Source of the DNA: Gigantopelta aegis
Taxonomy: Eukaryota > Mollusca > Gastropoda > Neomphalida > Peltospiridae
Length of the DNA: 64,000 bases
Assembly (NCBI RefSeq): GCF_016097555.1
Contig: NC_054704.1
Coordinates: 30,010,023-30,074,022 of the forward strand
Direction of reading: 5' to 3'
Shown here: positions 53,901 through 57,897 of the stretch, piece by piece
Layout of the letters: the number at the start of each line of letters is the position of its first letter
How positions within the stretch are numbered: position 1 is the stretch's first letter
Notes under the pieces: generated by a model
What the model saw: the letters and a program-made list of their open reading frames with translations, nothing else
The model's database searches: none
Told to the model about the DNA's origin: nothing
Program-made: the position numbers and the translations under genes

Positions 53901-55978
53901 CTTTGGGACACACACTCTTCAGCACAATGTGGTGCAGTATTTCTTTAACATTTTCTTTGGGTTCTGAAATAATAAAGATCTATGTGAAATTTGGCACTGA
54001 ATAAAAATAAAGATCGTCAGCAGTACTTAAATCAGAAGAAATGACACAATCAGAACAATTTAGGAAACTGTTAAAAAGGTTTATAGATTTAACTACTGAT
54101 GTGCTGTGCATCAGGCGTCCAAAAATCGGTTTAGAACATTGTAGGGATAAGTGGATTTTTGGGGTAAAACAATCGCACAGTCTTTTTCGAACAGATACAT
54201 TTGTATTTGTCTTTAAACTTAGTGTCATCAAATATTAGCGTCTGTAAAGCAATACTAAATTTGTTACATTTTTTATGCTCGCTCACATTTTATGATTAAC
54301 AGTACTTATTAATTATCGGTTATTGGATGTCATACATTTGATATTTTTACACAGAATCTTAAAGGAATCCTGCTAAATTTTTCCATACAAATTAGCAGCT
54401 AGGGATCTTTTATATGCACCATCCTACAGACAGGATAACAAATTACATGGCTTTTGATGCACTGGTTGGTACAAGAAATAAACCAAATGGACCCACCGAC
54501 AGATCAACTGCACATCATTCGAGTGCTTTACCACTGGGCTATGCCCCACTACAAGTGTGAAATATGTCCTGCAAATGTGATCAATTCCAGAAAGCCCTTT
54601 AACCCGGGATCGTAGTCATAACGGCCCCAGTACTAAACGGCCTTAACAATAATTGGTCAAAACGGCCCGAAAAAAGTCAAAACGGCCAAAGTTAAAAAGT
54701 CATAACGGCCCTTGAAAAAAGTCAAGACGGCCTTAGATATAATACTTTTAAAATGTATTTCATCTACACAAGTGTCGAGAAATGCAGGAGAGTCTTGATG
54801 CGTCCTTCAAAATAAGGATGTGTGTTGATCATGACGGTATCAAAGATTGGTCTATCGGTCTTTTTAAATACAAGGTCAACTGGTGGTCTTAATTATATTA
54901 GTAAATTGGGGAACAGGCCCGTTGTGGCCCCCGGGTGAGCAGCGCCACTAGGAACTCGTTCAGACGATACGCACTCACCCGGAAAGCCTAGATGGTCCAC
55001 TACCCCCCCCCCCCCCTTTCTGAGATTGAATTATTAAAATAATGAATTACAGGGCGGGCACGCACGACACCCCGACGAGTAGCGCCACATGGAACTCGTC
55101 CGGGGGGCACGGCCGGGTCGGTCTATCAGTGTTGTTAAATAAAATGTTAATTGGTGGTCTTAATTACAATAGTAAATTGCGTTGTGTAGGCTAATAAATT
55201 GATACCAGTGATTCTTTTGTTTTGGTTGTTTTTATACATATTTTTGAACTGCCTGTGATATAGGCTATATTGATTACTAATTATTCTGACCATTTCTTTT
55301 GGCCGTTTTGACTTTTTTGTTTGGCCGTTTTGACTTATATGTTCAGGGCCGTTTCATCATGGGGCCATTTTGACCGCATACATTTAACCCGTACCATAAA
55401 TGATAAAACAAATTGAAAATAATAAAAATGTGCTGGGATTCAGACAAATATTTCTTTTCTTTGAGTTTTTCAATTAATGTAAACTTCACTACTGATACCC
55501 ATGTTCTGCCAAGTGTGCATGTGCATGTGTGTGTGTATGTCCTGCATTTTGTGCATACACATAAAATCTACCTTGACAGACGAGTAGGGCCTAACCCATG
55601 TGGCGGAAGTGGGTTTCTTTTCTGATATTCTAGACCATTTGTCACCAATGACACGATTGTCAAGCTTGATACACATTAATCACTGCTCAAACAATCGTCT
55701 GGGTGTAGTTAATCAACTAGTTCCTTCATTTTCTATTATTTTAAAATATTTTTTAAAACATTTTTTTTTATTGCTTACCCTTGGCAAAGTCAAGACGGAT
55801 TTCAGTTTCACTTTCGTGGCGATCTGAAAAAAGAAGATAACACAAAATATTAATTGCATCGTATAGTTAATCAAGTATATCTATTTTGTTCTCAATATAT
55901 ATTAAAATAAACGTTCAACATACTTCGGAATCGCCCACTTCTTAGATTTCGGCCCTGGCGAACCATTGAGGCCGCCAT
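14854..55978 (-). CDS. RICTOR: RICTOR, mTORC2 scaffold subunit (35 coding exons, 1695 aa)
   Basis: Rapamycin-insensitive companion of mTOR, the defining subunit of mTOR complex 2, which phosphorylates AKT, SGK and PKC. I joined 35 exons with GT-AG borders; every phase agrees and there is no internal stop (5088 nt including stop; human RICTOR is 1708 aa). The N-terminal ~1000 residues form an armadillo/HEAT-like solenoid colinear with human, with matches such as ERDRLLRVSLATICE, GLQSLIGILYLP and LCRFLSVPKG. Exon 28 encodes a Ser/Thr-rich, probably disordered region. The C-terminus keeps the zinc site known from human RICTOR: His1492, Cys1497 and Cys1500 with the spacing of human H1515/C1520/C1523, and Cys1626 for C1651. 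Basic residues of the reported nucleotide site are kept near 580-587. I do not see the vertebrate Thr1135 S6K motif at the colinear place. Several exon edges are tandemly duplicated (see findings). The orthology is very secure; single exon borders less so. Confidence 0.97.
15603..15757 (-). repeat. 77-bp duplication over RICTOR exon 34 donor
   Basis: AACTTAAAACCCTTTGAAA recurs at 15603 and 15680, and the donor edge ACCAGAG occurs at both 15664 and 15741. The outer copy has the better donor, GTGAGA. Confidence 0.75.
15743..15881 (-). CDS. RICTOR: RICTOR exon 34 (aa 1613-1659)
   Basis: FPKAFQDLCFYSDVSDLL aligns to human YPQTFDDICLYSEVSHLL, and ARRFIQELFDEF to CRRFIQELFQDV. Cys1626 matches the fourth human zinc ligand. 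Donor GTAGGA, with a second donor-like copy ~77 bp on. Confidence 0.93.
16108..16412 (-). mobile_element. tRNA-derived SINE copy
   Basis: Minus-strand copy with the GTTTAACGACACCACTAGAG tail (plus sense) and head ending CTGGGCTATGTCCCC, in RICTOR intron 33. Confidence 0.75.
16784..17330 (-). repeat. 116-bp tandem array over RICTOR exon 33 3' edge (about 5 copies)
   Basis: Units repeat the coding stretch for KEILRLIISLCSSVGLKG to LLT with the AC|GTTAGT donor and ~33 nt beyond. Period is 116 bp, with one degenerate ~101-bp unit near 16890-16975. Only the 5'-most copy has the complete exon start. Confidence 0.9.
17259..17382 (-). CDS. RICTOR: RICTOR exon 33 (aa 1572-1613)
   Basis: GRTLVRKEILRLIISLCSSV aligns to human CRILLRKEVLRLVINLSSSV, and QALLT to TGLLT. 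I placed the donor at AC|GTTAGT, which restores human-like LLTLKQKFP with exon 34; reading further meets an in-frame stop. The 3' part of the exon with this donor is repeated at 116-bp period down to about 16780. Confidence 0.88.
17622..18699 (-). mobile_element. piggyBac-like transposon remnant
   Basis: A 1078-bp element in RICTOR intron 32 with a 12-bp terminal inverted repeat CTCTTTCACCAC. TTAA follows the right end (18700-18703); the left flank is GGAA, taken as a decayed TTAA. On the minus strand 18097-18498 stays open and resembles the N-terminal end of piggyBac transposases (acidic DDEMWDNMD, then FTKNPGPVK and YFSLF). The catalytic DDD domain is missing, so it is non-autonomous. A CCGGCCTGTCGTG motif occurs twice beneath the right terminus. 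Confidence 0.7.
19504..19606 (-). repeat. 34-bp tandem array over RICTOR exon 32 donor (3 units)
   Basis: The unit GTGTCTGAACTCATTTCACT... with the ACTTACC donor (plus sense) is repeated, giving a second donor at ~19538 besides the authentic one at 19572. Confidence 0.8.
19573..19725 (-). CDS. RICTOR: RICTOR exon 32 (aa 1521-1572)
   Basis: Ser/Thr/Gly-rich linker (DIPPIDCDSDGGTG; SETSSDT) with no clear human match; phase joins exons 31 and 33 exactly. Donor GTAAGT. The donor and last ~28 exonic bases repeat at 34-bp period downstream. Confidence 0.8.
20253..20399 (-). CDS. RICTOR: RICTOR exon 31, zinc-site exon (aa 1472-1521)
   Basis: FEHQADICLVC aligns to human EHTDDNCLYC. His1492, Cys1497 and Cys1500 keep the 5- and 3-residue spacing of the human zinc ligands. 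The rest is charged and variable. Acceptor TTTCAG, donor GTAGGA. Confidence 0.88.
20786..21060 (-). repeat. 57-bp tandem array over RICTOR exon 30 donor (5 copies)
   Basis: Units carry exon 30's 3' half and the donor CTG|GTGAGT. Donor borders fall at 21028, 20971, 20914, 20857 and 20800. Because 57 is a multiple of 3, both strands show open 19-residue peptide repeats, an artefact of the period. Confidence 0.9.
21028..21103 (-). CDS. RICTOR: RICTOR exon 30 (aa 1447-1472)
   Basis: Encodes VIEGEDQRSSVSAKDEYTK, a poorly conserved linker chosen by splice sites and phase. Acceptor TTTTAG, donor GTGAGT. The 3' half with its donor is repeated at 57-bp period downstream, offering four more donors; reading on from the first hits a stop at once. 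Confidence 0.75.
22226..22272 (+). repeat. G-rich tract with quadruplex potential
   Basis: Runs of 4-13 G separated by single A bases, in RICTOR intron 29, about 120 bp past the exon 29 donor; C-rich in the RICTOR RNA. A second G run lies at 53115-53135. Confidence 0.8.
22390..22549 (-). CDS. RICTOR: RICTOR exon 29 (aa 1393-1446)
   Basis: RFIGLTLPVDIHMIFE aligns to human DYIGLALPVDINDIFQ, the conserved C-terminal motif. Acceptor TTCCAG, donor GTAAAT. A G-rich tract lies ~120 bp beyond the donor. Confidence 0.95.
23245..23566 (-). mobile_element. tRNA-derived SINE copy next to RICTOR exon 28
   Basis: Near full-length, minus strand; the head (CCACTGGGCTACGTCC, plus sense) ends ~18 bp from the exon 28 donor. 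Confidence 0.75.
23584..24834 (-). CDS. RICTOR: RICTOR exon 28, large Ser/Thr-rich exon (aa 976-1393)
   Basis: At 1251 nt this is the longest exon. Its start, TAFYVLGLLASTRKGTEIL, matches human TCVYVLGLIAKTKQGCDIL and closes the solenoid (W..REDLWPV). The middle is acidic and Ser/Thr-rich, probably disordered. SFNTDSTTSGISS matches human SFNTDTTTSGISS, and SYRDALGYATL matches SSRDAFGYATL. Basic patches (NRRLVNLT, SLRRRSAASS) look like AGC-kinase sites, but that is inference. The reading frame extends upstream into the intron with an unused ATG; the acceptor TTTACAG at 24835-24836 sets the true start. Confidence 0.96.
25712..25862. mobile_element. Short foldback, GGGCC..TTTTAGAGTC family
   Basis: A 151-bp element with inverted ends (GGGCCTGTGCTTATAAAAC and its counterpart) in RICTOR intron 27. 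A relative lies in the DFPase 3' UTR at 62447-62565. Confidence 0.5.
26040..26146 (-). CDS. RICTOR: RICTOR exon 27 (aa 941-976)
   Basis: ERLIPEFIRLAEECGVFSIR aligns to human ENVIPDILKLAKQCEVLSIR. Acceptor ATTCAG, donor GTAACT. Confidence 0.94.
26632..26975 (+). mobile_element. tRNA-derived SINE, full-length reference copy
   Basis: A box region GTAGCCCAGTGGTAAAG and B box-like GGGATCAATCCC, then conserved body (GCCAGTGCACCACGACTGGT; ATATAAAAGATCCCTTGCTG) and tail GTTAAATAAAACATTTCCTT followed by CCTT repeats. This family dominates the window. Confidence 0.8.
27080..27274. mobile_element. TTAA-flanked MITE, AGGTGCTAT termini
   Basis: A 195-bp element with ends AGGTGCTAT and ATAGCACCT and TTAA on both sides (27076-27079, 27275-27278). 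It is nested inside the larger inverted-repeat element 26340-27657. Confidence 0.6.
28052..28144 (-). CDS. RICTOR: RICTOR exon 26 (aa 910-940)
   Basis: HILKLKTALWAL aligns to human EIKKLKAALWAL. Acceptor TTTCAG, donor GTAAGC; phase 0 at both ends. Confidence 0.93.
28373..28460 (-). CDS. RICTOR: RICTOR exon 25 (aa 880-909)
   Basis: DVFLPMHLYGQLTMHEDG aligns to human HVYLPIHLYGQLVHHKTG. Acceptor TTGCAG, donor GTAAGA. Confidence 0.94.
28745..29150 (+). repeat. Dispersed repeat, same family as 36430-37175
   Basis: Two units containing TTATGGGCCTTGAACTTAGG and GTTTGACTTTCATGGTGATT, in opposite orientation to the block at 36430. Confidence 0.65.
29192..29298 (-). CDS. RICTOR: RICTOR exon 24 (aa 845-880)
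   Basis: VQIVEEMLNEALTTYEK aligns to human VDLIEEQLNEALTTYRK. Acceptor CTTCAG, donor GTAAGT. Confidence 0.95.
29623..30343. mobile_element. TTAA-flanked MITE (AGGGACA family), copy 2
   Basis: A 721-bp element in RICTOR intron 23, flanked by TTAA (29619-29622, 30344-30347). The ends AGGGACACGCCCTAGTT and AACTAGGGTGTGCGGCT are inverted repeats, and the interior is partly shared with copy 3 at 39487. It carries extra central sequence with two short reading frames that match nothing I know. Confidence 0.55.
30555..30710 (-). CDS. RICTOR: RICTOR exon 23 (aa 793-844)
   Basis: LRPSLLHLGDQGVMMLCRFL aligns to human MKPALSHLGDKGLLLLLRFL, then SVPKGFKSL for SIPKGFSYL. Acceptor TTTCAG, donor GTTTTG, followed by a purine-rich low-complexity tract on the plus strand. 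Confidence 0.95.
30758..31065. mobile_element. Shorter copy of the 42862 MITE family
   Basis: About 308 bp, preceded by TTAA, sharing blocks such as AAGATATCTTRC, GACGTCA and GCCATTTTGCA with 42862-43492. It lies in RICTOR intron 22, just upstream (minus sense) of exon 23. Confidence 0.5.
31103..31282. mobile_element. pogo/mariner-like MITE, TACAGTGAAAC ends
   Basis: A 180-bp element with TACAGTGAAACTCCTCTAAA and an inverted counterpart ending TTTCACTGTA, TA at both borders. It begins only 27 bp past the donor of RICTOR exon 22. Confidence 0.6.
31310..31474 (-). CDS. RICTOR: RICTOR exon 22 (aa 738-792)
   Basis: RFLRVLLRTGIASFSSWGIE aligns to human KHLRVLLRANVEFFNNWGIE; VALNILDEASE matches EALDILDEACE. 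The acceptor CTGCAG and the first ~59 exonic bases recur in three further tandem copies upstream (118-bp period). Only this copy continues into the whole exon. Donor GTGAGG, with a pogo-like MITE about 27 bp beyond. Confidence 0.95.
31416..31882 (-). repeat. 118-bp tandem array over RICTOR exon 22 acceptor (4 copies)
   Basis: Each unit has about 59 nt of the 5' end of exon 22, its CTGCAG acceptor and about 59 nt of intron. Acceptors lie at exon starts 31474 (authentic), 31592, 31710 and 31828. Copies are nearly identical, so the array is recent. Confidence 0.9.
32108..32265. repeat. Imperfect foldback
   Basis: Arms 32113-32168 and 32207-32260 are inverted (AAGAATTTGTTTGCGTGTGA; AACAGTCAC against GTGACTGTT). 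In the same RICTOR intron as the 32710 palindrome. Confidence 0.5.
32710..33055. repeat. Near-perfect ~346-bp palindrome
   Basis: The left arm (32710-32876) and right arm (32887-33055) are inverted copies with few differences around a ~10-bp centre (TGTCAAGTTG). It lies in RICTOR intron 21, ~145 bp before exon 21's donor. It could extrude as a cruciform or fold as an RNA hairpin. Confidence 0.75.
33200..33326 (-). CDS. RICTOR: RICTOR exon 21 (aa 695-737)
   Basis: SLNYSREGSARTILSKALTA aligns to human SLDYSRDGLARVILSKILTA. Acceptor TTTTAG, donor GTGAGT. Confidence 0.95.
33990..34205 (-). mobile_element. tRNA-derived SINE copy, truncated
   Basis: Second tail type, minus strand, ending about 25 bp before the donor side of RICTOR exon 20. 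Confidence 0.65.
34231..34379 (-). CDS. RICTOR: RICTOR exon 20 (aa 646-695)
   Basis: LSQFYFLFIGRFSLTPRG aligns to human LSQHYFLFIGTLSCHPHG. Acceptor TTGCAG, donor GTAAGA. Confidence 0.94.
34785..34844 (-). CDS. RICTOR: RICTOR exon 19 (aa 626-645)
   Basis: A 60-nt phase-0 exon encoding DEAQKHVTEWLTDIAQCLYE, near human EDLVKDIVQWLNASS. Acceptor TTACAG, donor GTAACC. Confidence 0.85.
34884..34942. repeat. (TAA)n microsatellite
   Basis: Interrupted TAA/TGA repeats in RICTOR intron 18; a related (TAA)(TAC) stretch is at 35642-35700. Confidence 0.85.
34962..35337 (-). mobile_element. Chimeric SINE: two families fused
   Basis: The tail half (TTAACGACGCACTCAACACA) is of the 26632 family; the head half (CGACTGGGATCCGAACCCAG ... 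GACGCCACCGAGGCCAG) belongs to the family of 42640. Either a hybrid or one insertion within another. Confidence 0.55.
35385..35645 (-). repeat. Dispersed repeat, same family as 36430-37175
   Basis: About two partial units (AGTTCAAGGGCCATAATTTT; GTCAAACTTGATCTGTAACA) with a terminal GACAGACAGA stretch, in RICTOR intron 18. Confidence 0.6.
35773..35908 (-). CDS. RICTOR: RICTOR exon 18 (aa 580-625)
   Basis: RLVKKVIYFFKPTNDQFSRM aligns to human RFVRRLLYFYKPSSKLYANL; the basic residues R580, K583 and K584 match the cluster reported to bind nucleotide. VGCHLIDFL matches VGCQFTEFL. Donor GTACTC. Confidence 0.93.
36144..36321. mobile_element. pogo/mariner-like MITE, second copy
   Basis: A 178-bp diverged copy of the element at 31103 (TACAGTGAAGCCTCCC... 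AATTTCTGTA) in RICTOR intron 17. A fragment also lies near 60595-60660. Confidence 0.5.
36430..37175 (-). repeat. Dispersed ~150-bp-unit tandem repeat
   Basis: Four units at ~143-157 bp spacing with TCAAGGGCCATAA and GTCAAACATGATCTGTAACA. Related blocks lie at 28745-29150 (opposite orientation) and 35385-35645. It is a common interspersed repeat rather than a gene; ends with a GACRGAYGGACGG tract. Confidence 0.7.
37299..37345 (-). CDS. RICTOR: RICTOR exon 17 (aa 565-580)
   Basis: A 47-nt exon encoding WPDDKLRRLDDQNVIR, aligned to human WPNVNLRNYKDEQLHR. Acceptor TTTCAG, donor GTTTGT. Confidence 0.88.
37861..38147 (-). mobile_element. tRNA-derived SINE copy
   Basis: Minus-strand copy of the 26632 family (TTTAATGACGCACTCAACAC ... 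CCACTGGGCTACATCCCGAC), in RICTOR intron 16. Confidence 0.7.
38237..38341 (-). CDS. RICTOR: RICTOR exon 16 (aa 530-564)
   Basis: CWDWNLISSLLK aligns to human EWNWNLIGTILK, and RDTQILGNRDW to RDSQVLQHKENLEW. Acceptor TTTTAG, donor GTGAGG. Confidence 0.93.
38652..38905 (-). mobile_element. SINE, family of 42640
   Basis: Minus strand; tail TATATCCAATTAAGGTTCAA (plus sense) and tRNA-like head GCTTTACCACGATGCCACCA. Ends ~10 bp from the exon 15 donor. Confidence 0.6.
38915..39092 (-). CDS. RICTOR: RICTOR exon 15 (aa 470-529)
   Basis: LHSLKKRGPVPHSLFLDQLL aligns to human FHEMKKRGPKPYSLHLDHII. Three AGs cluster at the 5' end; the first (TTAAAG) gives the same residue count as human and an open frame, so I used it. 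Donor GTATTT. Confidence 0.87.
39487..39876. mobile_element. TTAA-flanked MITE (AGGGACA family), copy 3
   Basis: A 390-bp element in RICTOR intron 14 flanked by TTAA (39483-39486, 39877-39880), with AGGGACAGACTCTAG and CTAGGTTCTCTCCCT ends. A decayed internal part of the same family lies near 10700-10860, and another at 61735-61810. Confidence 0.6.
40041..40141 (-). CDS. RICTOR: RICTOR exon 14 (aa 437-470)
   Basis: SHCLPSLITMASSFEIPLAK aligns to human HHLHCLPTLMNMAASFDIPK. Acceptor TTCCAG, donor GTAAGC. A ~63-bp tandem array begins just upstream of the acceptor. Confidence 0.92.
40155..40420. repeat. 63-bp tandem repeat, 4 units, beside RICTOR exon 14
   Basis: Units with AGGAATCAGTCAAATAATAA start at 40194, 40256, 40320 and 40384. 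The array starts ~12 bp upstream of the exon 14 acceptor. Confidence 0.8.
40979..41059 (-). CDS. RICTOR: RICTOR exon 13 (aa 410-436)
   Basis: ALIEVVISSEG and RAVILLGELLHL align to human GLVEVITNSDD and RATILLGELLHM. Acceptor GTCAG. I chose donor GTAGGT over the GTAAAA four bases on because it keeps the frame. Confidence 0.9.
41385..41602 (-). mobile_element. SINE, family of 42640
   Basis: Minus strand copy (TATATCCAATTAAGGTTCAA ... TAACCACTACACCACTGAGG), in RICTOR intron 12. A 3' SINE fragment of the other family follows at 41665-41800. Confidence 0.6.
41944..42010 (-). CDS. RICTOR: RICTOR exon 12 (aa 387-409)
   Basis: ENHLALILSAWISAGILE aligns to human DNYLALILSAFIRNGLLE. Acceptor is a long T tract ending CAG, donor GTAACC. 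Confidence 0.93.
42640..42861 (+). mobile_element. SINE, reference copy of the TTGGTGGTGGAGTGG family
   Basis: tRNA-like head (TGGTGGAGTGGTTCAGCCAT; GGTTCGCCTCC as B box), body GGAAGGTGTAAGACCACTAC, tail split by a MITE and resuming at 43493-43510. Confidence 0.6.
42862..43492. mobile_element. piggyBac-like MITE nested in a SINE
   Basis: A 631-bp element preceded by TTAA (42858-42861) and followed by TTGA. Ends CCTTCTGACTACTGCA and its inverted form. It splits a SINE whose body is 42640-42861 and whose tail (TTGATTGGATATAAGCATG) resumes at 43493. Confidence 0.6.
43814..43904 (-). CDS. RICTOR: RICTOR exon 11 (aa 357-387)
   Basis: QETWRLSEGFIVEEGRAVLP aligns to human QDSWRLSDGFVAAEAKTILP. Acceptor TTTCAG, donor GTGGGT. 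Confidence 0.93.
44086..44885. mobile_element. Degraded element enclosing a mariner-like MITE
   Basis: Opens with CAGTGTTCGAGATTAACGG, a hAT-like end, and has GGGATACC/GGTATCCC motifs near both edges in opposite orientation. No matching right terminus is visible, so the right limit is approximate. A TAGTCCGTCCC-type MITE (44614-44814) sits inside. It lies in RICTOR intron 10. Confidence 0.4.
45377..45464 (-). CDS. RICTOR: RICTOR exon 10 (aa 328-357)
   Basis: METLFDLFRLTLPQW aligns to human LEVLYDIFRLPLPVV, followed by ATALISV for EALLSV. Acceptor CCACAG, donor GTGAGT. Confidence 0.9.
45490..45710 (-). mobile_element. tRNA-derived SINE copy, truncated
   Basis: Second tail type, minus strand (ATGACATCACTAGAGCACAC ... 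AATAGCCGAATGGGCC); starts ~25 bp upstream of RICTOR exon 10. Confidence 0.65.
46418..46500 (-). CDS. RICTOR: RICTOR exon 9 (aa 300-327)
   Basis: GLIRLCHPEGSGLQSLIGIL aligns to human GIINLCKPGNSGIQSLIGVL. Acceptor TTCCAG, donor GTATGA. Too short for a simple ORF scan; placed by homology and frame. Confidence 0.92.
46578..46910. repeat. 166-bp tandem duplication
   Basis: Two copies starting ATTCTACAAGTTTTAAAACT at 46578 and 46744, in RICTOR intron 8 just upstream of exon 9. Confidence 0.8.
47008..47420 (-). mobile_element. Tandem pair of tRNA-derived SINE units
   Basis: Two units 273 bp apart on the minus strand, each with A box TCAGTTGGTAGAGTGC and B box GGTTCAAATCC; the second is cut short. 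In the anticodon region GACTCTCA-TAC-TGAGAGTC forms an 8-bp stem. No intact tRNA acceptor stem, so not called tRNA genes. Confidence 0.6.
47556..47852 (-). mobile_element. tRNA-derived SINE copy
   Basis: Second tail type, minus strand, nearly full length, head TTTACCACTGGGTTACGTCC. Confidence 0.7.
47945..48012 (-). CDS. RICTOR: RICTOR exon 8 (aa 277-300)
   Basis: KEARFIAGKMALVCMMRSW aligns to human REARFLASKMGIIATFRSW. Acceptor CATACAG, donor GTGAGA. Confidence 0.92.
48497..48561 (-). CDS. RICTOR: RICTOR exon 7 (aa 256-277)
   Basis: A 65-nt exon encoding QLLAPFTDCHFRYSGETDHH, aligned to human RILAPYTDFHYRHSPDT. Acceptor TGACAG, donor GTAAGT. Confidence 0.88.
48864..49141. mobile_element. 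hAT-like MITE, CAGGGCTACAGAAA termini
   Basis: A 278-bp element in RICTOR intron 6. The ends CAGGGCTACAGAAA and TTTCTGCACCCCTG are inverted repeats, and the exact 6-bp duplication CAGCAT flanks it (48858-48863, 49142-49147). Confidence 0.6.
49777..49949 (-). CDS. RICTOR: RICTOR exon 6 (aa 198-255)
   Basis: LLNHPRTRHYIRANTDLE matches human LLNHPKTRQYVRADVELE, and RLNESLVCTVLYLLNH matches RINEALITTILHLLNH. Acceptor TTTCAG, donor GTATGT. Confidence 0.95.
50505..50695 (-). CDS. RICTOR: RICTOR exon 5 (aa 134-198)
   Basis: KLIRKIIQIAPHKLPSS and GKDGASERDRLLRVS match human LRLVRKMITVN... and GNDGLQERDRMVRAC. Acceptor TTGCAG, donor GTAGGT. Confidence 0.95.
51663..51844. mobile_element. Tc1/mariner-like MITE, second copy
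   Basis: A 182-bp inverted copy of the 56187 family (TAGTCTGTCTCACAGGGAAC ... GATGGGACGGACTA) in RICTOR intron 4. Confidence 0.6.
52045..52392. mobile_element. hAT-like MITE, same family as 10342
   Basis: A 348-bp element in RICTOR intron 4, inverted relative to the copy at 10342 and sharing its interior (CTAGCC... motifs). The flanking hexamers CACTAC and GGCTAC differ at two places, suggesting an older insertion. Confidence 0.6.
52605..52736 (-). CDS. RICTOR: RICTOR exon 4 (aa 90-134)
   Basis: Encodes CLRVGLLDEAKEVRAATLR, nearly identical to human CLRLALLNEAKEVRAAGLR. Acceptor TTCTCAG, donor GTAAAA. Confidence 0.95.
53795..53963 (-). CDS. RICTOR: RICTOR exon 3 (aa 34-90)
   Basis: First armadillo-repeat exon. 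EPKENVKEILHHIV aligns to human EPSDNLREILQNVA, and KKLGYLNCFVRLI to RKLGHLNNFTKLL. Acceptor TTTCAG, donor GTAAGT. Confidence 0.92.
54285..54550 (-). mobile_element. tRNA-derived SINE copy, old
   Basis: Diverged minus-strand copy (GGTTATTGGATGTCATACAT ... TTTACCACTGGGCTATGCCC) in RICTOR intron 2, beside the MULE-like element. Confidence 0.65.
54607..55382. mobile_element. Mutator-like (MULE) non-autonomous foldback
   Basis: A 776-bp element bounded by an exact 9-bp duplication, TTTAACCCG (54598-54606 and 55383-55391), as Mutator elements make. The ends form imperfect inverted repeats (GGATCGTAGTCATAACGG and TGTATGCGGTCAAAATGG). Subterminal AAAACGGCC motifs repeat on both sides in opposite orientation. 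The core holds two GC-rich patches (54915-55010, 55050-55130), unlike the AT-rich surroundings. No transposase frame. Confidence 0.65.
55779..55823 (-). CDS. RICTOR: RICTOR exon 2 (aa 19-34)
   Basis: Short 45-nt exon encoding RHESETEIRLDFAK, matching the charged linker before the human armadillo domain. Acceptor is a T-rich tract ending CAG, donor GTAAGC. It carries the frame exactly between exons 1 and 3. Confidence 0.8.
55924..55978 (-). CDS. RICTOR: RICTOR exon 1 (aa 1-19)
   Basis: Opens with ATG in the peptide MAASMVRQGRNLRSGRF, resembling the human start MAAIGRGRSLKNLR. A second Met is codon 5. The start codon sits inside a YY1-type motif. Donor GTATGT; 55 nt, leaving one base for the next exon. 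Confidence 0.85.
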
Positions 55979-56010
55979 ATTGGTGGCAAAATAGTAAACA
56001 TTAACCAATC
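55971..56010 (-). promoter_or_regulatory. RICTOR core promoter: YY1 motif over ATG plus CCAAT box
   Basis: The plus-strand sequence GCCGCCATATTGG at 55971-55983 is a YY1-type site and contains the RICTOR start codon on the minus strand. A CCAATC box lies at 56005-56010. YY1 sites that straddle the first codons are typical of housekeeping TATA-less promoters, so transcription probably starts within about 100 bp upstream. The motifs are seen; their use is inferred. Confidence 0.55.
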
Positions 56011-56186
56011 GGCGCCTTGTTATCCATGGTTATGTGGCTCAGTCTTAAAAGCAGTATCAGTTTACAAGGTTTTAATTTTTAAAAACTTAACTTTAATTAT
56101 AGACATACAAAAAATATATATTCATTCGGAAGATCTGTGTAAAGAAATGGTTGTTATGATGTATGGATCTTGCAATATTTTACTTG

Positions 56187-56392
56187 TAGTCCGTCCCATC
56201 ATTCTATATAAAAAAAACAATCGATTGTTAATAATTTCAGTTTGGTTTGACGTAAGAAGAAAAGTGTTTTGGAAATAGCAAACAAAAAATAAGACTATTT
56301 CTGTGTCCAATTTAGAAAACAAACGGCTCAGAAATAAATAACTTGTAGTATATCCCATAGCATGAAAAAGGCGTTCCCTGTGGGACGGACTA
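56187..56392. mobile_element. Tc1/mariner-like MITE, TAGTCCGTCCC ends
   Basis: A 206-bp element with TAGTCCGTCCCAT and GTGGGACGGACTA ends and TA borders, in the RICTOR-DFPase intergenic space. Other copies are at 51663-51844 (inverted), 44614-44814 and a partial one near 21990-22095. Confidence 0.6.
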
Positions 56393-57261
<869 letters not shown>

Positions 57262-57699
57262 GGCTCCCCATAACCTTTTAGGGAAGCAATTAATTACTCT
57301 TGTTTTAAAGGGAGGTTTGTGCAATCCATTTCTGCAGTTAACAATAATTAAGTGACACCCCATTTTCTTGCAAGCAGGTTGAATTGAATGCAAATTGTTG
57401 GTGTTATTATGCATACTGGGTGGGTGGACAACGTACTGTCGAACCTCTAGATCCATTTTATTACAATTCGATAACATTATCATCATTGGGGCTCTCTTTT
57501 GTGTGAGGGAACCAAAATATTTTTAACATTTTTATTTTTGATATGTTGTAAACAGTAGTGGTAAAAACTCAATTTCTTCGGTGATTGTCATAAATAGATT
57601 ATCAAATGCATGTTTGTAATGTGTACTGTGAATCCAAGGGACGTATGCTGGTATATATTGCCGTCGTTTGACTAAGTCGCAAATCTCTAAGACCTATTT

Positions 57700-57897
57700 A
57701 TGAGCAGCATGGCCGCATCGAAACATCAGGAAGTGCAACTGGTTGAACCGCAATTTTCGAAAATCGTTGAAGGCCTTCGTGGAGCTGAAGGTCCAGTATT
57801 TGACAACCATGGACAATTTTTCATGGTTGCCCCAGAAGTAGAAAAAGATGGAAAATATGCAGGACAAATTCTAAAAGTTGATTTGGAAACCGGAAAA
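57700..57897 (+). CDS. DFPase-like exon 1 (aa 1-66)
   Basis: GAEGPVFDNHGQFFMVAPEV aligns to squid GAEGPVFDKNGDFYIVAPEV; Glu30 is the calcium ligand E21. Donor GTATGT, phase 0. TATATA at 57652-57657 lies ~45 bp before the ATG and could be a TATA box with a very short leader. Confidence 0.95.
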
